Below, piece by piece: positions 30,933-39,855 of a DNA stretch of 40,010 bases (position 1 is its first letter; every line of letters begins with the position of its first letter). The notes under the pieces are model-generated. The model was given only the letters and a program-made list of their open reading frames with translations. It had not been told where the DNA came from and searched no databases. The stretch spans positions 1-40,010 of the forward strand of contig JAIFMU010000084.1 in NCBI GenBank assembly GCA_020048285.1. The letters run 5' to 3'. This DNA is from a bacterium (GTDB lineage: Bacteria > Fibrobacterota > Chitinivibrionia > Chitinivibrionales > Chitinivibrionaceae). Both the position numbers and the translations under genes were made by a program.

Positions 30933-31433
30933 TTATTTTCCCTTATCTTTTGTATCTGGTTCTGGTGGAGCAGCTGATTTGCTAGTAAAATTCCCCGCAA
31001 CAGAACCTGCTGCACTCATTGTCGTACCAATCCCTTGATAAATTGCAGCTCTTCCAATATCTCCTGAAAGTTGTGTATCGATATCGGCACCCATGAATAA
31101 TGCTTTAGCTTTTGAATCTGCTTCACGTTGTTGGTTTATCATATTCTGAGAAACTTTATAGGCAGTATCTTCCAAAGCAAGAAGGACTGAACCTTCTAAC
31201 TCTACGCCTGATTTAACATACGCACCAATTTGCTGTGCTGAAAATAATTCACCCTGTTTCTGTGTTTCGTTGATGTTGTAATCGGCACGCTTTAGAACAT
31301 CAAATGCCATGATTCTTTTAGATTCAGCATTTTTCTTTGCAGCTTCTGCCTGTGCCTGGGCTGACTGGTAGTCACCATAAACTTTAAGGGCCGTACCACC
31401 GATTGCAACCGCTGCTGCTGTTTCTACGCCCAC
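30933..31433 (-). CDS. Internal virion protein, gp14-like
   Basis: This 166-residue protein is read from the GTG at 31433, which has AGGGG upstream; a longer frame begins at 31460 inside the previous gene. A hydrophobic small-residue N-terminus (ETAAAVAIGGTALKVYGDYQ) is followed by a long helical Ala/Gln/Lys region (QSAQAQAEAAKKNAESKRIM). A Gly/Ala-rich segment comes next (IYQGIGTTMSAAGSVAG), then a charged tail. This is the pattern of T7 gp14-type core proteins that insert into the outer membrane. It precedes the gp15- and gp16-like genes in the expected order. Confidence 0.65.
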   Translation of the reverse strand: MGVETAAAVAIGGTALKVYGDYQSAQAQAEAAKKNAESKRIMAFDVLKRADYNINETQKQGELFSAQQIGAYVKSGVELEGSVLLALEDTAYKVSQNMINQQREADSKAKALFMGADIDTQLSGDIGRAAIYQGIGTTMSAAGSVAGNFTSKSAAPPEPDTKDKGK

Positions 31434-31873
31434 ATTATACCCCTGACTTTTGCATAACATGCGTAATCTTCAAAATCTGCACCGTATGCCTGTGCAATTC
31501 CTTCTTGATAAAACCCAAGGATCTTTGCCCACTTATGCCCCTGTTTCCAAGTATTCTTCACATAGAATTGTAATCTGCGCATCTTTCTCTCAGCGAATAA
31601 ACATCCATCAATTATTGTTTTTGTAATTTTTACAAATTGTATAGGGAACAAGTCACTATTTTCCGCAGCAATCAACCATAAATCACCCATGCCTGGTTGC
31701 AAATAGTTCACACCCATAATCATCAATGGTTTATCATCTAATTTTACCAGCATAACATCACGATTCTCACAAGCAATACTGTAGCGCATATCTGACTTAA
31801 ATGTTTCATACCTGAATTTACATGGAAATGTATCAATATCTGATTCTTCCAAATATTTTAAATTAACCTCCAT
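31424..31873 (-). CDS. gp13-like virion assembly protein (DUF2833/GNAT-like)
   Basis: This 149-residue protein has a GNAT-like pattern: beta strands MLVKLDDKPLMIMGVNYL and DLWLIAAENS, a helix, then RRLQFYVKNTWKQGHKWAKI with the typical 'KFLGF'-like end (AKILGFYQEG). T7 gp13 and the DUF2833 family show the same shape and occupy the same place between the tail tubular B gene and the ejection-protein genes. Overlaps with both neighbours indicate coupling. A catalytic acetyltransferase role is doubtful, since the homologues act in virion assembly. Confidence 0.7.
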   Translation of the reverse strand: MEVNLKYLEESDIDTFPCKFRYETFKSDMRYSIACENRDVMLVKLDDKPLMIMGVNYLQPGMGDLWLIAAENSDLFPIQFVKITKTIIDGCLFAERKMRRLQFYVKNTWKQGHKWAKILGFYQEGIAQAYGADFEDYACYAKVRGIMWA

Positions 31874-34370
31874 GTGATATCCCTCTTTGAGTGATGCTCA
31901 AAACATTGCATGGGAAAGGTAAATCATGTTTAAAATATAATTTATTGTAAGTCTCATGATCGTTTTCAATATATTCGGTCTGCTCTCCTGTGAACAATGA
32001 TAAATCACTTGTTGCAGTTGTACTCGTATCTGCTGTGAACATATCGATATAAGTAGAATTAGTTGGACTGTATTTAAAACTAAGAGTTTTATATAATCTT
32101 ACTGTGATCCTATCAGTTCTATGAAGTGTTCCTGTACTCACACCAAAATCACCACCTGCCTGGATTGGATTTAGTTCGATTTTTGCGTCATAGGAATATC
32201 CTACTGTAACTAAATCACTAGCAACATAATTTTTGTCTAGTGTAACCACCCCAGCCGCTGCGACTGTTACGTTAGGATGCTTCCTTCCTCTTGCTGTGCA
32301 TGTTGCACCAGTCTGACCAATTAAGTGAGTAAAACCATTTGCTTTATTTAATCCTATCCCGCCGTTGTTAACCAATCCTGTTGCTGAACAATCCACGTAA
32401 TTCATCGTCTTATAGTGCGTATAATCTTCTTCAAAAGATGCATCTATTGACTCATAGAAAAACTTAGTTACTCCTGCAACGGTTCTTTCAACTACCAGAA
32501 AAACATCATCAATGTTTTTCGATAAAGACTTGAGAGTACAAATACTATGAACTTTAACATTTGTTCCCCCAATAGTATGACGATGCCACGCAATTAAATT
32601 AAACTGGCGATTGTATGAAATCCCAACCAACTGATATGTTGATGTCAGCACCCAAATGACTGACCTTCCTGCATCATACGCCATTTGTGTATATTTCACA
32701 TTCTGACGATTCACCGTTCCTGTATAGGTGTAATTATTATATAAAATATCTTTATTTTGAGCGTTCAAATTTACAGAAACAAATGCACCGTTGGTGTCGA
32801 TGAAAATAAAATCATGTATTTTATCACCTGTGCGTGGAATATAAAATAAAGACTGATCAAATTTTATCGCTTGAGTTTGAGTGCTTCCAAAACTGCTATA
32901 CGTTTGAACTTTAATATTCGTTGCACTGATTATGGAATTAATTGCACCGATTACAATTTCACTAGTATCCGTCCCACAAAATAAACTTTTTCCACCGCAT
33001 AGCCAACGTATCCCACCGCTTTCATTAGTTGAAAGAGTAAAACTAAATGCATCTGTTTCTTTTAAATACCCTTTATAATTTAAATCACTTCCTGTAATTG
33101 GTGTTCCAGCTTTCTCAACATCTTCAGCTTGATAATCTTGATCAAGACGTCGTTGCATAAAATGTGCAAGGTTTCCAATCAATGAAGCAAAAATTGTATC
33201 AGGCTGAAGGAATGTACCACCAAAAAACAAACGATTTTCAAAAAATGAACACGTCTTAGGCCACCCCTGAAAATCACCGAATGCGCTCAATGTCCAATTA
33301 TCAGTTGTCAATGCTCCTGGCATCCCTACTAAAGTAGTTCCATTAGCAACAGTGCCTGGAGTTTCAGGTGTGACATATATAGTATTTACTCCATCAGCTG
33401 GTGTTGTTAATGTTAAAAAAGTTCCAGCTATAGCATTGTCATAGGTAGATGCAACTTTAAAATCAGTCGCTGATATTTTTATACAATAATAAATTTTTCC
33501 AATCTGTAATGGTTCTGGGATTCTCGCTATCCCATGGAATACAATCCCAACACCTGTTGAAGATGCTGCTGCAACTGAAAATAAATCAGTCGCATCGGTA
33601 AATGTAGCAGTCTGACGAGTAGGAAGATCATCTATCCTAAACACACCTTCAACTGACCCATTAGAAATACGAAGCAATGATCCTACCATCGACCCAGTGA
33701 AAAAAGCAGCACTACAAGTAACAGCAATTGCACCTACTGCTGTAACAGTCATTGTTTTAGAAGAAACATTTCGATCTAAATATGAAGTATATAATGGTGT
33801 CGAAAAAGCACCCAATGATAATATATTACTAAGTGAACTTATTCTGTTCCAATATGTCCAAATGAAACTGTAACCATAAACATCTCTGACATATTTAATT
33901 AAAATAGGCTCCATCATTCCACTGTTATGTGTAATGATTATAACATCATTAGAAATAGCATAATGAAATCCATTAACATCTAATAATGAACTTATAGCTT
34001 TTATTCCACTGATTGTACTATAGTAGTAATCGACTTTTGTAGCTGTTAAATATCCACCTGTTGAGACATTGCAAAAATAAATTGGGCCTGTAGTTGGATT
34101 ACTCCACGCTTTACCATCAGGTATAATTGAAATAATCCATTGTTTTTCATCAGATGAAATAAATGGAATCATAAAACTAGCAGTGGATTTTATATGTTCC
34201 CCACGGTAAACAGTGCCTGGACGTTTATAAATACTGCCATCATGACGTGGAATAAAATTAGAAAGTAATGAAACACTTGAATTGTATTCTTCGCTTGCTG
34301 AATTGCCTAAAAATGACTGAGCAATTTCACCTTTTGTAAAATTTGTTTGCGAATGAACATACTTGCTCAA
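31863..34370 (-). CDS. Tail tubular protein B (T7 gp12-like nozzle)
   Basis: This 835-residue protein forms the tail nozzle under the adaptor. The N-terminus contains the family signature 'QTNFTKGEIAQSFLG...YNSSVSLLSNFIPRHDGSIYKRPGT' (shown in part: SNFIPRHDGSIYKRPG). The sequence is then long and beta-rich. An inserted module at about 280-320 (PEPLQIGKIYYCIKI) resembles one in the adjacent gp11-like protein. The best start is the TTG at 34370: its TTGA overlaps the stop of the upstream gene, and GGAGG lies seven bases upstream. The upstream TTG at 34388 is less well placed. Confidence 0.88.
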   Translation of the reverse strand: MSKYVHSQTNFTKGEIAQSFLGNSASEEYNSSVSLLSNFIPRHDGSIYKRPGTVYRGEHIKSTASFMIPFISSDEKQWIISIIPDGKAWSNPTTGPIYFCNVSTGGYLTATKVDYYYSTISGIKAISSLLDVNGFHYAISNDVIIITHNSGMMEPILIKYVRDVYGYSFIWTYWNRISSLSNILSLGAFSTPLYTSYLDRNVSSKTMTVTAVGAIAVTCSAAFFTGSMVGSLLRISNGSVEGVFRIDDLPTRQTATFTDATDLFSVAAASSTGVGIVFHGIARIPEPLQIGKIYYCIKISATDFKVASTYDNAIAGTFLTLTTPADGVNTIYVTPETPGTVANGTTLVGMPGALTTDNWTLSAFGDFQGWPKTCSFFENRLFFGGTFLQPDTIFASLIGNLAHFMQRRLDQDYQAEDVEKAGTPITGSDLNYKGYLKETDAFSFTLSTNESGGIRWLCGGKSLFCGTDTSEIVIGAINSIISATNIKVQTYSSFGSTQTQAIKFDQSLFYIPRTGDKIHDFIFIDTNGAFVSVNLNAQNKDILYNNYTYTGTVNRQNVKYTQMAYDAGRSVIWVLTSTYQLVGISYNRQFNLIAWHRHTIGGTNVKVHSICTLKSLSKNIDDVFLVVERTVAGVTKFFYESIDASFEEDYTHYKTMNYVDCSATGLVNNGGIGLNKANGFTHLIGQTGATCTARGRKHPNVTVAAAGVVTLDKNYVASDLVTVGYSYDAKIELNPIQAGGDFGVSTGTLHRTDRITVRLYKTLSFKYSPTNSTYIDMFTADTSTTATSDLSLFTGEQTEYIENDHETYNKLYFKHDLPFPCNVLSITQRGISHGG

Positions 34371-35167
34371 TACCGTGCCTCCAGCCAAGTGTTAAAATCA
34401 AAATCATCTGGAGTACCCTCTTGAGCATCTGCTGATCTAACATCTCTAAGTAAAATTTGAACTTCTTGTGCCAATGTATTTTTTAAATTGACTGACTGAA
34501 CAAGACTATAACTCATTTCATGCGCTAACATTACACTCAGCAAATGATCAAACATAGCTTCATATTTTGTAACATCAGTGATCTTCGATACATAAAGCAT
34601 GTTAACAGAAGAATCATTGCATAATAGATAACTGCCCTCAATTTTATATTCAATATCGCTAGGATCAAGTTTAACCACCCTAAGATAATCTGTTGGTAAT
34701 GGAAACTGCATACTATAACCAAACGCTGGGACTAATCCAAAATAAAAACTAGTCACCACCCAATCATCAACTAAATCGATAGGCGTAGGAACCAAAGAAT
34801 CTGCGTATGTTAATGCTACTTTGAAAGTAGTCGCATTTAAGTTTATCGCGTAATAAACCACTCCGGTTTGAAGTGGGCTAGGTACGCCATTTGAACTCGA
34901 ATAGAATGAAATTTTTGTCCCTGTCGCTGGTGCAACCGTTGTCGTAATTACATCTGTTCCATAGTTGACTGTTCCAACATAAGGAAGCAACTCAACACGC
35001 TTTAGAGCAAAATTCCAAGGATGAGAACGAAGTAAATTATCCCTAGTTCTAGGATACATTAAAGAACAGGTCTGTGATTTTTTATCTGCGTCTGAAAGCG
35101 AAGTAATGGCAGGGGCACCCAGCCTAGAAAGTGCAGCATTACAAATTTCTAGTTCAGTTGCCGCCAT
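34367..35167 (-). CDS. Tail tubular protein A (T7 gp11-like adaptor)
   Basis: This 266-residue protein joins portal to nozzle. Its N-terminus (ATELEICNAALSRLGAPAIT and SLMYPRTRDNLLRSHPW) is the gp11 signature. The C-terminal helices follow from about 205 (MFDHLLSVMLAHEMSYSL). Between them an inserted beta module of about 80 residues (65-145) contains PLQTGVVYYAINL. A GGAG site precedes the ATG. A strong terminator sits just upstream, so expression depends on read-through. Confidence 0.85.
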   Translation of the reverse strand: MAATELEICNAALSRLGAPAITSLSDADKKSQTCSLMYPRTRDNLLRSHPWNFALKRVELLPYVGTVNYGTDVITTTVAPATGTKISFYSSSNGVPSPLQTGVVYYAINLNATTFKVALTYADSLVPTPIDLVDDWVVTSFYFGLVPAFGYSMQFPLPTDYLRVVKLDPSDIEYKIEGSYLLCNDSSVNMLYVSKITDVTKYEAMFDHLLSVMLAHEMSYSLVQSVNLKNTLAQEVQILLRDVRSADAQEGTPDDFDFNTWLEARY

Positions 35168-35175
35168 AACTACTC

Positions 35176-35210
35176 CAAAATAAAAAGCATAGGTAAATTC
35201 TTACCTATGC
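35176..35210 (-). terminator. Strong intrinsic terminator after the cement gene
   Basis: A perfect 10-bp stem GCATAGGTAA/TTACCTATGC (35187-35210) with a 4-nt loop is followed in the leftward direction by TTTTTATTTT. It lies between the cement gene and the tail tubular A gene and would lower expression of the tail genes relative to capsid. Confidence 0.85.
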
Positions 35211-35219
35211 CTTATCTAA

Positions 35220-35681
35220 TTAATCAACCAAATAAAACAAACAAAACTGGTGAGTATTGCTAGTGGCGTTAGTAGAAACTTCAGTAACAACAGCTGAGAT
35301 TACTGTTTCAGCTTCAAATTTCTTACCAAAACCAGCGATAGCTCCACTAATTTGAGCATCAACAGCAGCGGCACCGAAATCAAGTGAACTTGCACCCACA
35401 AAGATCCCATCTGGATCAGCAACAATATCACCGTTGGCTTCCCAACCAATGTTATAAATTCCTGAAGCAGCATCAACAGGAGCAACCACTCGGGCATCAA
35501 TCAATCTTGCACCCTTAGGCAACTTACAGATTTTGATAACGTCATTCACAGCTAACTCAGCAGCGAAAGTGATATCAGCTTTAATTAACCGCACTCGACC
35601 ATGCAATTTAGTAACATCGTTTTTTACTGAAGGTTCAACAATGTATGAATTGTTGTATTCAGTAGTGTATAAATCGGACAT
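35220..35681 (-). CDS. Capsid decoration/cement protein
   Basis: This 153-residue protein is started at the ATG at 35681, behind GGAGGA, instead of the longer frame. It is beta-rich and acidic (LIDARVVAPVDAASGIYNIG, then VFVGASSLDFGAAAV-like runs), without signal or membrane segments. It lies directly after the major capsid gene, where BPP-1-type podoviruses encode their cement protein. The assignment is by position, size and composition. Confidence 0.65.
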   Translation of the reverse strand: MSDLYTTEYNNSYIVEPSVKNDVTKLHGRVRLIKADITFAAELAVNDVIKICKLPKGARLIDARVVAPVDAASGIYNIGWEANGDIVADPDGIFVGASSLDFGAAAVDAQISGAIAGFGKKFEAETVISAVVTEVSTNATSNTHQFCLFYLVD

Positions 35682-35696
35682 ATATTCCTCCATAAA

Positions 35697-35716
35697 TGCC
35701 TGGTCTTCACCAGGCA
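35697..35716 (-). promoter_or_regulatory. Intercistronic hairpin between capsid and cement genes
   Basis: TGCCTGGT and ACCAGGCA form a perfect 8-bp stem with a 4-nt loop, just before the GGAGGA site of the cement gene. No T tract follows in the leftward direction, so it is more likely to stabilise or pace translation of the mRNA than to terminate it. Confidence 0.65.
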
Positions 35717-35724
35717 AAATTTAA

Positions 35725-36666
35725 TTATTCAGAACAAATTACTTCAACAACTTTTTCTTCTTCAATTCTAGCTGAACCTACACCCATACAAGCATAAACT
35801 TGCATAGAGTAAGATTTATCATCTCTTTCAGAAATACGAGCTTTAATATCTTCGCCAACTGAAAGAATAATACCATCTTGTGCCCAAGCAATACATCGAC
35901 GAGAATTTGCAGCGGTAATGGTTCCTGTTCCTGCGCCAGTCAAACCATTGGTAACTGTGTAAGTTACGTTAGCAGCAGAACGAGGAAGTCTCTCTGTTCG
36001 TACAAAATTAAATCCCATGAAAGTGTTTACTTCACCCATAACCAACGCTTTAACAGCAGCATAGTCACTGTTGGTTACTTCAGTTTGTCCAAGCAAAGAT
36101 TGTAATTGAGAAGAACCAATTGCAAAATGACGAGAGATTGATTCATCAACATCATTAGCATCAAATTTTTCTTTAACTTTTCGTAAAGTTCTTACGTTCA
36201 AGTTTACACCAGTAGTAGTGGTTCCATCATGAGCAGCTACTTTTTGAGTAGTAGGAAGAACAACAGCAGTTGAACCTTCTTCACCAGCATAAGCAGTTCC
36301 AAGAGCAGCAGCAATGATTTCATCATCCATTGCACGCCCTAATGCCCACATAGCGGCAACAGCGTATTCACTCTCAGGACTAATCAACATACGAATTTTA
36401 TCTTCGTTATCAACCAAATCAGCATATTCATAGTCGGAAAGAGTTACTCGACGACGTGAATGTGGAGTGTCCATTTTAGGGGTATCAGCATGACGTGATA
36501 CTTTTTTCTGAGCAACAACAGCACCGATGCGATCCCAAAAAGACGCTTTAGATTGTTGTGACTCATTTCGTACTAATGGACGAAGTTTAGAACCTTTTTG
36601 TTGTGATAAATGAAACACGTTTGCAGAATACTGCTTAACGAATGCTTCTGTAATTTGGACAGACAT
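35725..36666 (-). CDS. Major capsid protein
   Basis: This 313-residue protein is the main shell subunit. The ATG at 36666 lies six bases after AGGAG, giving MSVQITEAFVKQYSANVFHL. A segment rich in Ser and Arg, WDRIGAVVAQKK...DTPHSRRRVTL, is followed by ALGRAMDDEIIAAALGTAYAG, the long spine-helix region of P22/BPP-1-type HK97-fold capsids. The C-terminus contains VMGEVNTFMGFNFVRTERLP, a conserved strand of the A domain. It follows the scaffold gene and has its own promoter. The gene order portal, Bbp19-like, scaffold, capsid, cement is that of BPP-1-like podoviruses. Confidence 0.88.
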   Translation of the reverse strand: MSVQITEAFVKQYSANVFHLSQQKGSKLRPLVRNESQQSKASFWDRIGAVVAQKKVSRHADTPKMDTPHSRRRVTLSDYEYADLVDNEDKIRMLISPESEYAVAAMWALGRAMDDEIIAAALGTAYAGEEGSTAVVLPTTQKVAAHDGTTTTGVNLNVRTLRKVKEKFDANDVDESISRHFAIGSSQLQSLLGQTEVTNSDYAAVKALVMGEVNTFMGFNFVRTERLPRSAANVTYTVTNGLTGAGTGTITAANSRRCIAWAQDGIILSVGEDIKARISERDDKSYSMQVYACMGVGSARIEEEKVVEVICSE

Positions 36667-36774
36667 TTTCAACTCCTATTAAAGTGTTATGTTAATAAAT
36701 CAAATTTAATAGATTGCCTGTTACGGTCTATTGATTCAATAAGATTAAATTACCTTATTTTACTTAATGCGTTT

Positions 36775-36803
36775 ATTTTATCTAATAAAAAAATCCATGT
36801 CAA
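36775..36803 (-). promoter_or_regulatory. Strong promoter of the major capsid gene
   Basis: On the minus strand a perfect TTGACA (36803-36798) lies exactly 17 bp from TAAAAT (36780-36775), five of six matches. It lies in the gap after the scaffold gene and gives a leader of about 100 nt to the capsid ATG. Confidence 0.8.
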
Positions 36804-37669
36804 CTATACAAAGATTCATTCAATTTAAGCATCTCTTGCAAAGCTTGCCTGTGACCTGGATGCGATTTATTCAGATATGGCCCTGACTTATCAGAATACA
36901 TATCCATAATTTTTCGACTAGCATCTTCTTTGGTGATTCCAAAATTACCAACAGATTCATGCTTGAATGAATCCTCTTTTATACTCTTCCCAATCTTGTT
37001 TAAAAGTTTAACAAATTTAACATTTGACGTTAATCCTGACTCTTTCAATGTGGCAATTTCATCGTCATCCGCAAATTGGCGTAATGCCCGTTTAGCAAGG
37101 TCTACTTCCTTGTCAAAACCAACGCCCCACTCTTTTTTAAGATTAAATAACTCAGCTTCGGCACCCTTAGTTTTCTCATCTAACATTGCCTTTTGAACAC
37201 TCTCAACCTCATCATGATACCAATGAAAAAGCTGTTCGGCCTGCTTCGGAAGCAACCCTGATTTATGTGAAACTTCCTTATATTTTTTAAGGAAAGTCTC
37301 ATCAACTTCTTGTCCTTCTTTTAAATTAACTTCATATTTATCAATCTCAGGACGACCAACTTTTGTATAAAAGTTATTCCAATCTTCGTCAGTAGCATTT
37401 TTACCTGGCAAAACTACCTTATCACGTCCAATTAATTTCTGAGCATTAACGTAGGACTTTAAAATCTCAGGATAGTTAAATTTTTTATCCTTCACAAACA
37501 ACTTTAAAGAAGGTTCACGCTTCAAATTCTCATCAATTCCCTCTGGAAATTCCACGTCTAAAAGTGGGTTTACTGGAGGTGTTGATGGTTCTCCCCCACC
37601 CGTGGCCATAGGTGGCTCATCAATAATTCCAAGTGAAAAGACAAAAAAACTTAGTATCCATTTAAACAT
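36800..37669 (-). CDS. Scaffolding protein with an unusual hydrophobic N-terminus
   Basis: This 289-residue protein guides prohead assembly. The core contains the family pattern 'FPEGIDENLKREPSLKLFV', 'EILKSYVNAQKLIGRDKVVLPG' and 'EDWNNFYTKVGRPEIDKYEV' (each shown in part). A long charged helical region follows. The start is supported by AGAGGA eight bases upstream, so the first 17 residues MFKWILSFFVFSLGIID are part of the protein and look like a signal peptide or anchor. The next Met (residue 21, MATGGGEP) would give a normal scaffold but has no ribosome site. The start overlaps the previous gene by eight bases. Confidence 0.8.
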   Translation of the reverse strand: MFKWILSFFVFSLGIIDEPPMATGGGEPSTPPVNPLLDVEFPEGIDENLKREPSLKLFVKDKKFNYPEILKSYVNAQKLIGRDKVVLPGKNATDEDWNNFYTKVGRPEIDKYEVNLKEGQEVDETFLKKYKEVSHKSGLLPKQAEQLFHWYHDEVESVQKAMLDEKTKGAEAELFNLKKEWGVGFDKEVDLAKRALRQFADDDEIATLKESGLTSNVKFVKLLNKIGKSIKEDSFKHESVGNFGITKEDASRKIMDMYSDKSGPYLNKSHPGHRQALQEMLKLNESLYS

Positions 37670-37934
37670 AATTTAATTCCTCTTCTTCGTTTTTATCTAT
37701 AAACATTTTTAAATTGACTGGATCTTGCTTCAACATCATTAAAATATAGTTGACCACATTCCTTTCGCCTTCACGAAAAATGCAGTCATTAATGTCACCC
37801 TGGAATGATGTATGCATAAAATGGCACTTCTTCATCAAATCAAACAGCACCCTCTGACCTTTCTCATCTTCAAAAATAGCTTTATAATCAGCAATTAGAT
37901 CAATCTGCTTATAAGCTTTTTTGTTTTGTGTCAT
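37662..37934 (-). CDS. Bbp19-like head morphogenesis protein
   Basis: This 90-residue protein matches the small Bbp19 family of podoviruses: a conserved 'YKAIFEDEKGQRVLFDLMKKCHF' region followed by 'FREGERNVVNYILMML' (shown in part). It overlaps the portal gene at its start and the scaffold gene at its end. The function in head assembly is inferred from its constant position in BPP-1-like genomes. Confidence 0.75.
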   Translation of the reverse strand: MTQNKKAYKQIDLIADYKAIFEDEKGQRVLFDLMKKCHFMHTSFQGDINDCIFREGERNVVNYILMMLKQDPVNLKMFIDKNEEEELNYV

Positions 37935-39522
37935 TCATTGCCCCTGCTGCTTGCTGCATTGCTTGAGTTTGATTCAATGCGCTCTGTTCTGCTTGCTGTT
38001 TCTGTATTGCCTGTTGACGCTGTTCACGCAATTGTTTCTTCTCTTCATCACGTCTAAAAATCACTTGTGGAACATTATATATGCTTGCAACATACTTTAG
38101 CATCCTATCACTGTCAACATTATCTACCACCGCTGGATCAAATTGTGCAATCGGTGCCAAAATCCCCATGATCCTGTTTAAGTTCTCAGCTTCTGAACTT
38201 CTCTGTGCCCTAGCTATCATAGATGAATATCGAACCTCGAATGATCTACCTTGGATCTTCTCAGGTGCCGGCTTAATCTTCCCACGCCGTAACAATATCG
38301 AATAAACACGGTTAACCAACGGCTTTAGCAGCTCATAGTGCTGACGCCCCAATATAGGCCCTAACAACCTCAATTTCTCCTCTGTCCTCTGCAAAACCTC
38401 AGTAGCTGTCATCTGTGGGCCATCATTCAACTGCAACTGATCAATGAAAAATGCATCTCGAATCCGCTTCTGAATCAGCTCAAGCAACTGCACCCCAATA
38501 TCTGGCCTTGCGCCTGTAAGAAGCGGCTCAATCCTGTCCTTCGTCCCTGCTCGATAGTAGTTAGTCCCACCCGGTGTAGTTCGTATTGGCAACACCATCC
38601 CATCATCAGGAACCTGTAATGGAGGGTCAGTTACCTTCTGCGCTGCCCGAATTATCGTCTGCATCATCGTATTCGTCATTTTAATATCAGATAATGCTTT
38701 CATTGCTGGCGATCTTCCATAGATCTCACCACTGATCTTAGTCCACCGTGGAGTGATATATGGAAACTCCTCAAACCCAGATTCTTTCAATAATAACTTC
38801 ATTCCCAACAAAATATGGAAAGAAGCATACTTCATGCCTTTCGGTCCAACATCACCACCGATTTCACTATCTTGCCGTTTAAATACCGCATGTAAAATAT
38901 CATGTTCCTTATCCAGATCCCCACGCAATTGGTTCATCTCATGCGCGCTTAATTCAGCGTCTGGGAACTCTTCAAGCAGCTGCCTGCCTGTTAGCACATA
39001 TTCTCTGAAGATACCGTTCACAAGCCCGTTTGCGCTCTCCTCAAGATATGATTCATTGATAGGTCGAGAGTTGAATACAACATCTAGCTCGTCATCTTCT
39101 TCCACCCTTAGGATGGCTGTACCAAAACTCCCAAGATCCAAGTACACCTCATGGATCTCAGTCTGAAAATTCGAGTTGTTAAGCACCTGATGGATCTGCA
39201 CCGCTGTATTCTGTAACCACAACTTCACATCATAATCACCATCAAGCTCTTCATCTCCCATCGACAACTCAAACCACTGCACCGATGGATTCGTTAGCAT
39301 TCCATGCAATGCTGAAGCTAGAAGCTCGTTAGCATGTATTGCCGTAGCATCGAATACCTTCACATTCCCCTTCTTCTCCCCACCGACATTCCGTTGCTTC
39401 GTATAGATGTCATCCTTCTTCGGAATAACGTAATCAGCAACTTCCTTCCAGTGAGCATCCCAATTCGCTCTGGCACCCTTCAGCTTATTATATCGACGTA
39501 CAACAATTGCTACTTTATCCAT
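37909..39522 (-). CDS. Portal protein (head-tail connector)
   Basis: This 537-residue protein forms the dodecameric DNA gateway of the head. It matches the T7 gp8/BPP-1 head-tail connector family: an N-terminal 'ANWDAHWKEVADYVIPKKDD' segment, 'ATAIHANELLASALHGMLTN' (residues about 60-80), then 'GPQMTATEVLQRTEEKLRLL' in the stem region (about 355-375). The C-terminus is a Gln-rich coiled barrel (EQRQQAIQKQQAEQSALNQT). An AGGA site precedes the ATG. It follows the terminases and a small gene and precedes the scaffold, as in related phages. Confidence 0.92.
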   Translation of the reverse strand: MDKVAIVVRRYNKLKGARANWDAHWKEVADYVIPKKDDIYTKQRNVGGEKKGNVKVFDATAIHANELLASALHGMLTNPSVQWFELSMGDEELDGDYDVKLWLQNTAVQIHQVLNNSNFQTEIHEVYLDLGSFGTAILRVEEDDELDVVFNSRPINESYLEESANGLVNGIFREYVLTGRQLLEEFPDAELSAHEMNQLRGDLDKEHDILHAVFKRQDSEIGGDVGPKGMKYASFHILLGMKLLLKESGFEEFPYITPRWTKISGEIYGRSPAMKALSDIKMTNTMMQTIIRAAQKVTDPPLQVPDDGMVLPIRTTPGGTNYYRAGTKDRIEPLLTGARPDIGVQLLELIQKRIRDAFFIDQLQLNDGPQMTATEVLQRTEEKLRLLGPILGRQHYELLKPLVNRVYSILLRRGKIKPAPEKIQGRSFEVRYSSMIARAQRSSEAENLNRIMGILAPIAQFDPAVVDNVDSDRMLKYVASIYNVPQVIFRRDEEKKQLREQRQQAIQKQQAEQSALNQTQAMQQAAGAMNDTKQKSL

Positions 39523-39525
39523 CGT

Positions 39526-39855
39526 TTATCCTATATTCAATTGATTGGATGCCATCGTCTGTGATAGTCCTGGCATCGCTCTTTTTGTATCAACTTCTTT
39601 CTTTCTCATCGAGAACATACTCATCATCTTATCAAGCGTGTCCTGGCTCATTGACATAAAATCTTTTTCGGCATTATAAATTTTAGCACCGCTTTTTTTA
39701 TCTGTCGTTATCGTTGCATATTCCTCACGCGCATTCAAACCCATCAAATCAGTAGAAGCAAGGTTTGCACCCTGAGCTGCAAATTTATCATATTCAAGCT
39801 TATTAACTCCGTTTCTAAAACTTGCGGCACTTGCGTTAGCTGTACTATTACTCAT
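39526..39855 (-). CDS. Small head-region protein of unknown function
   Basis: This 109-residue protein sits between the large terminase and the portal. The first half is rich in Ala, Ser and Asn, and the second half has a Met-rich helical stretch (FMSMSQDTLDKMMSMFSMRK). Its ATG overlaps the terminase stop (ATGA). I do not recognise the family. It may assist packaging or portal assembly. Confidence 0.7.
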   Translation of the reverse strand: MSNSTANASAASFRNGVNKLEYDKFAAQGANLASTDLMGLNAREEYATITTDKKSGAKIYNAEKDFMSMSQDTLDKMMSMFSMRKKEVDTKRAMPGLSQTMASNQLNIG

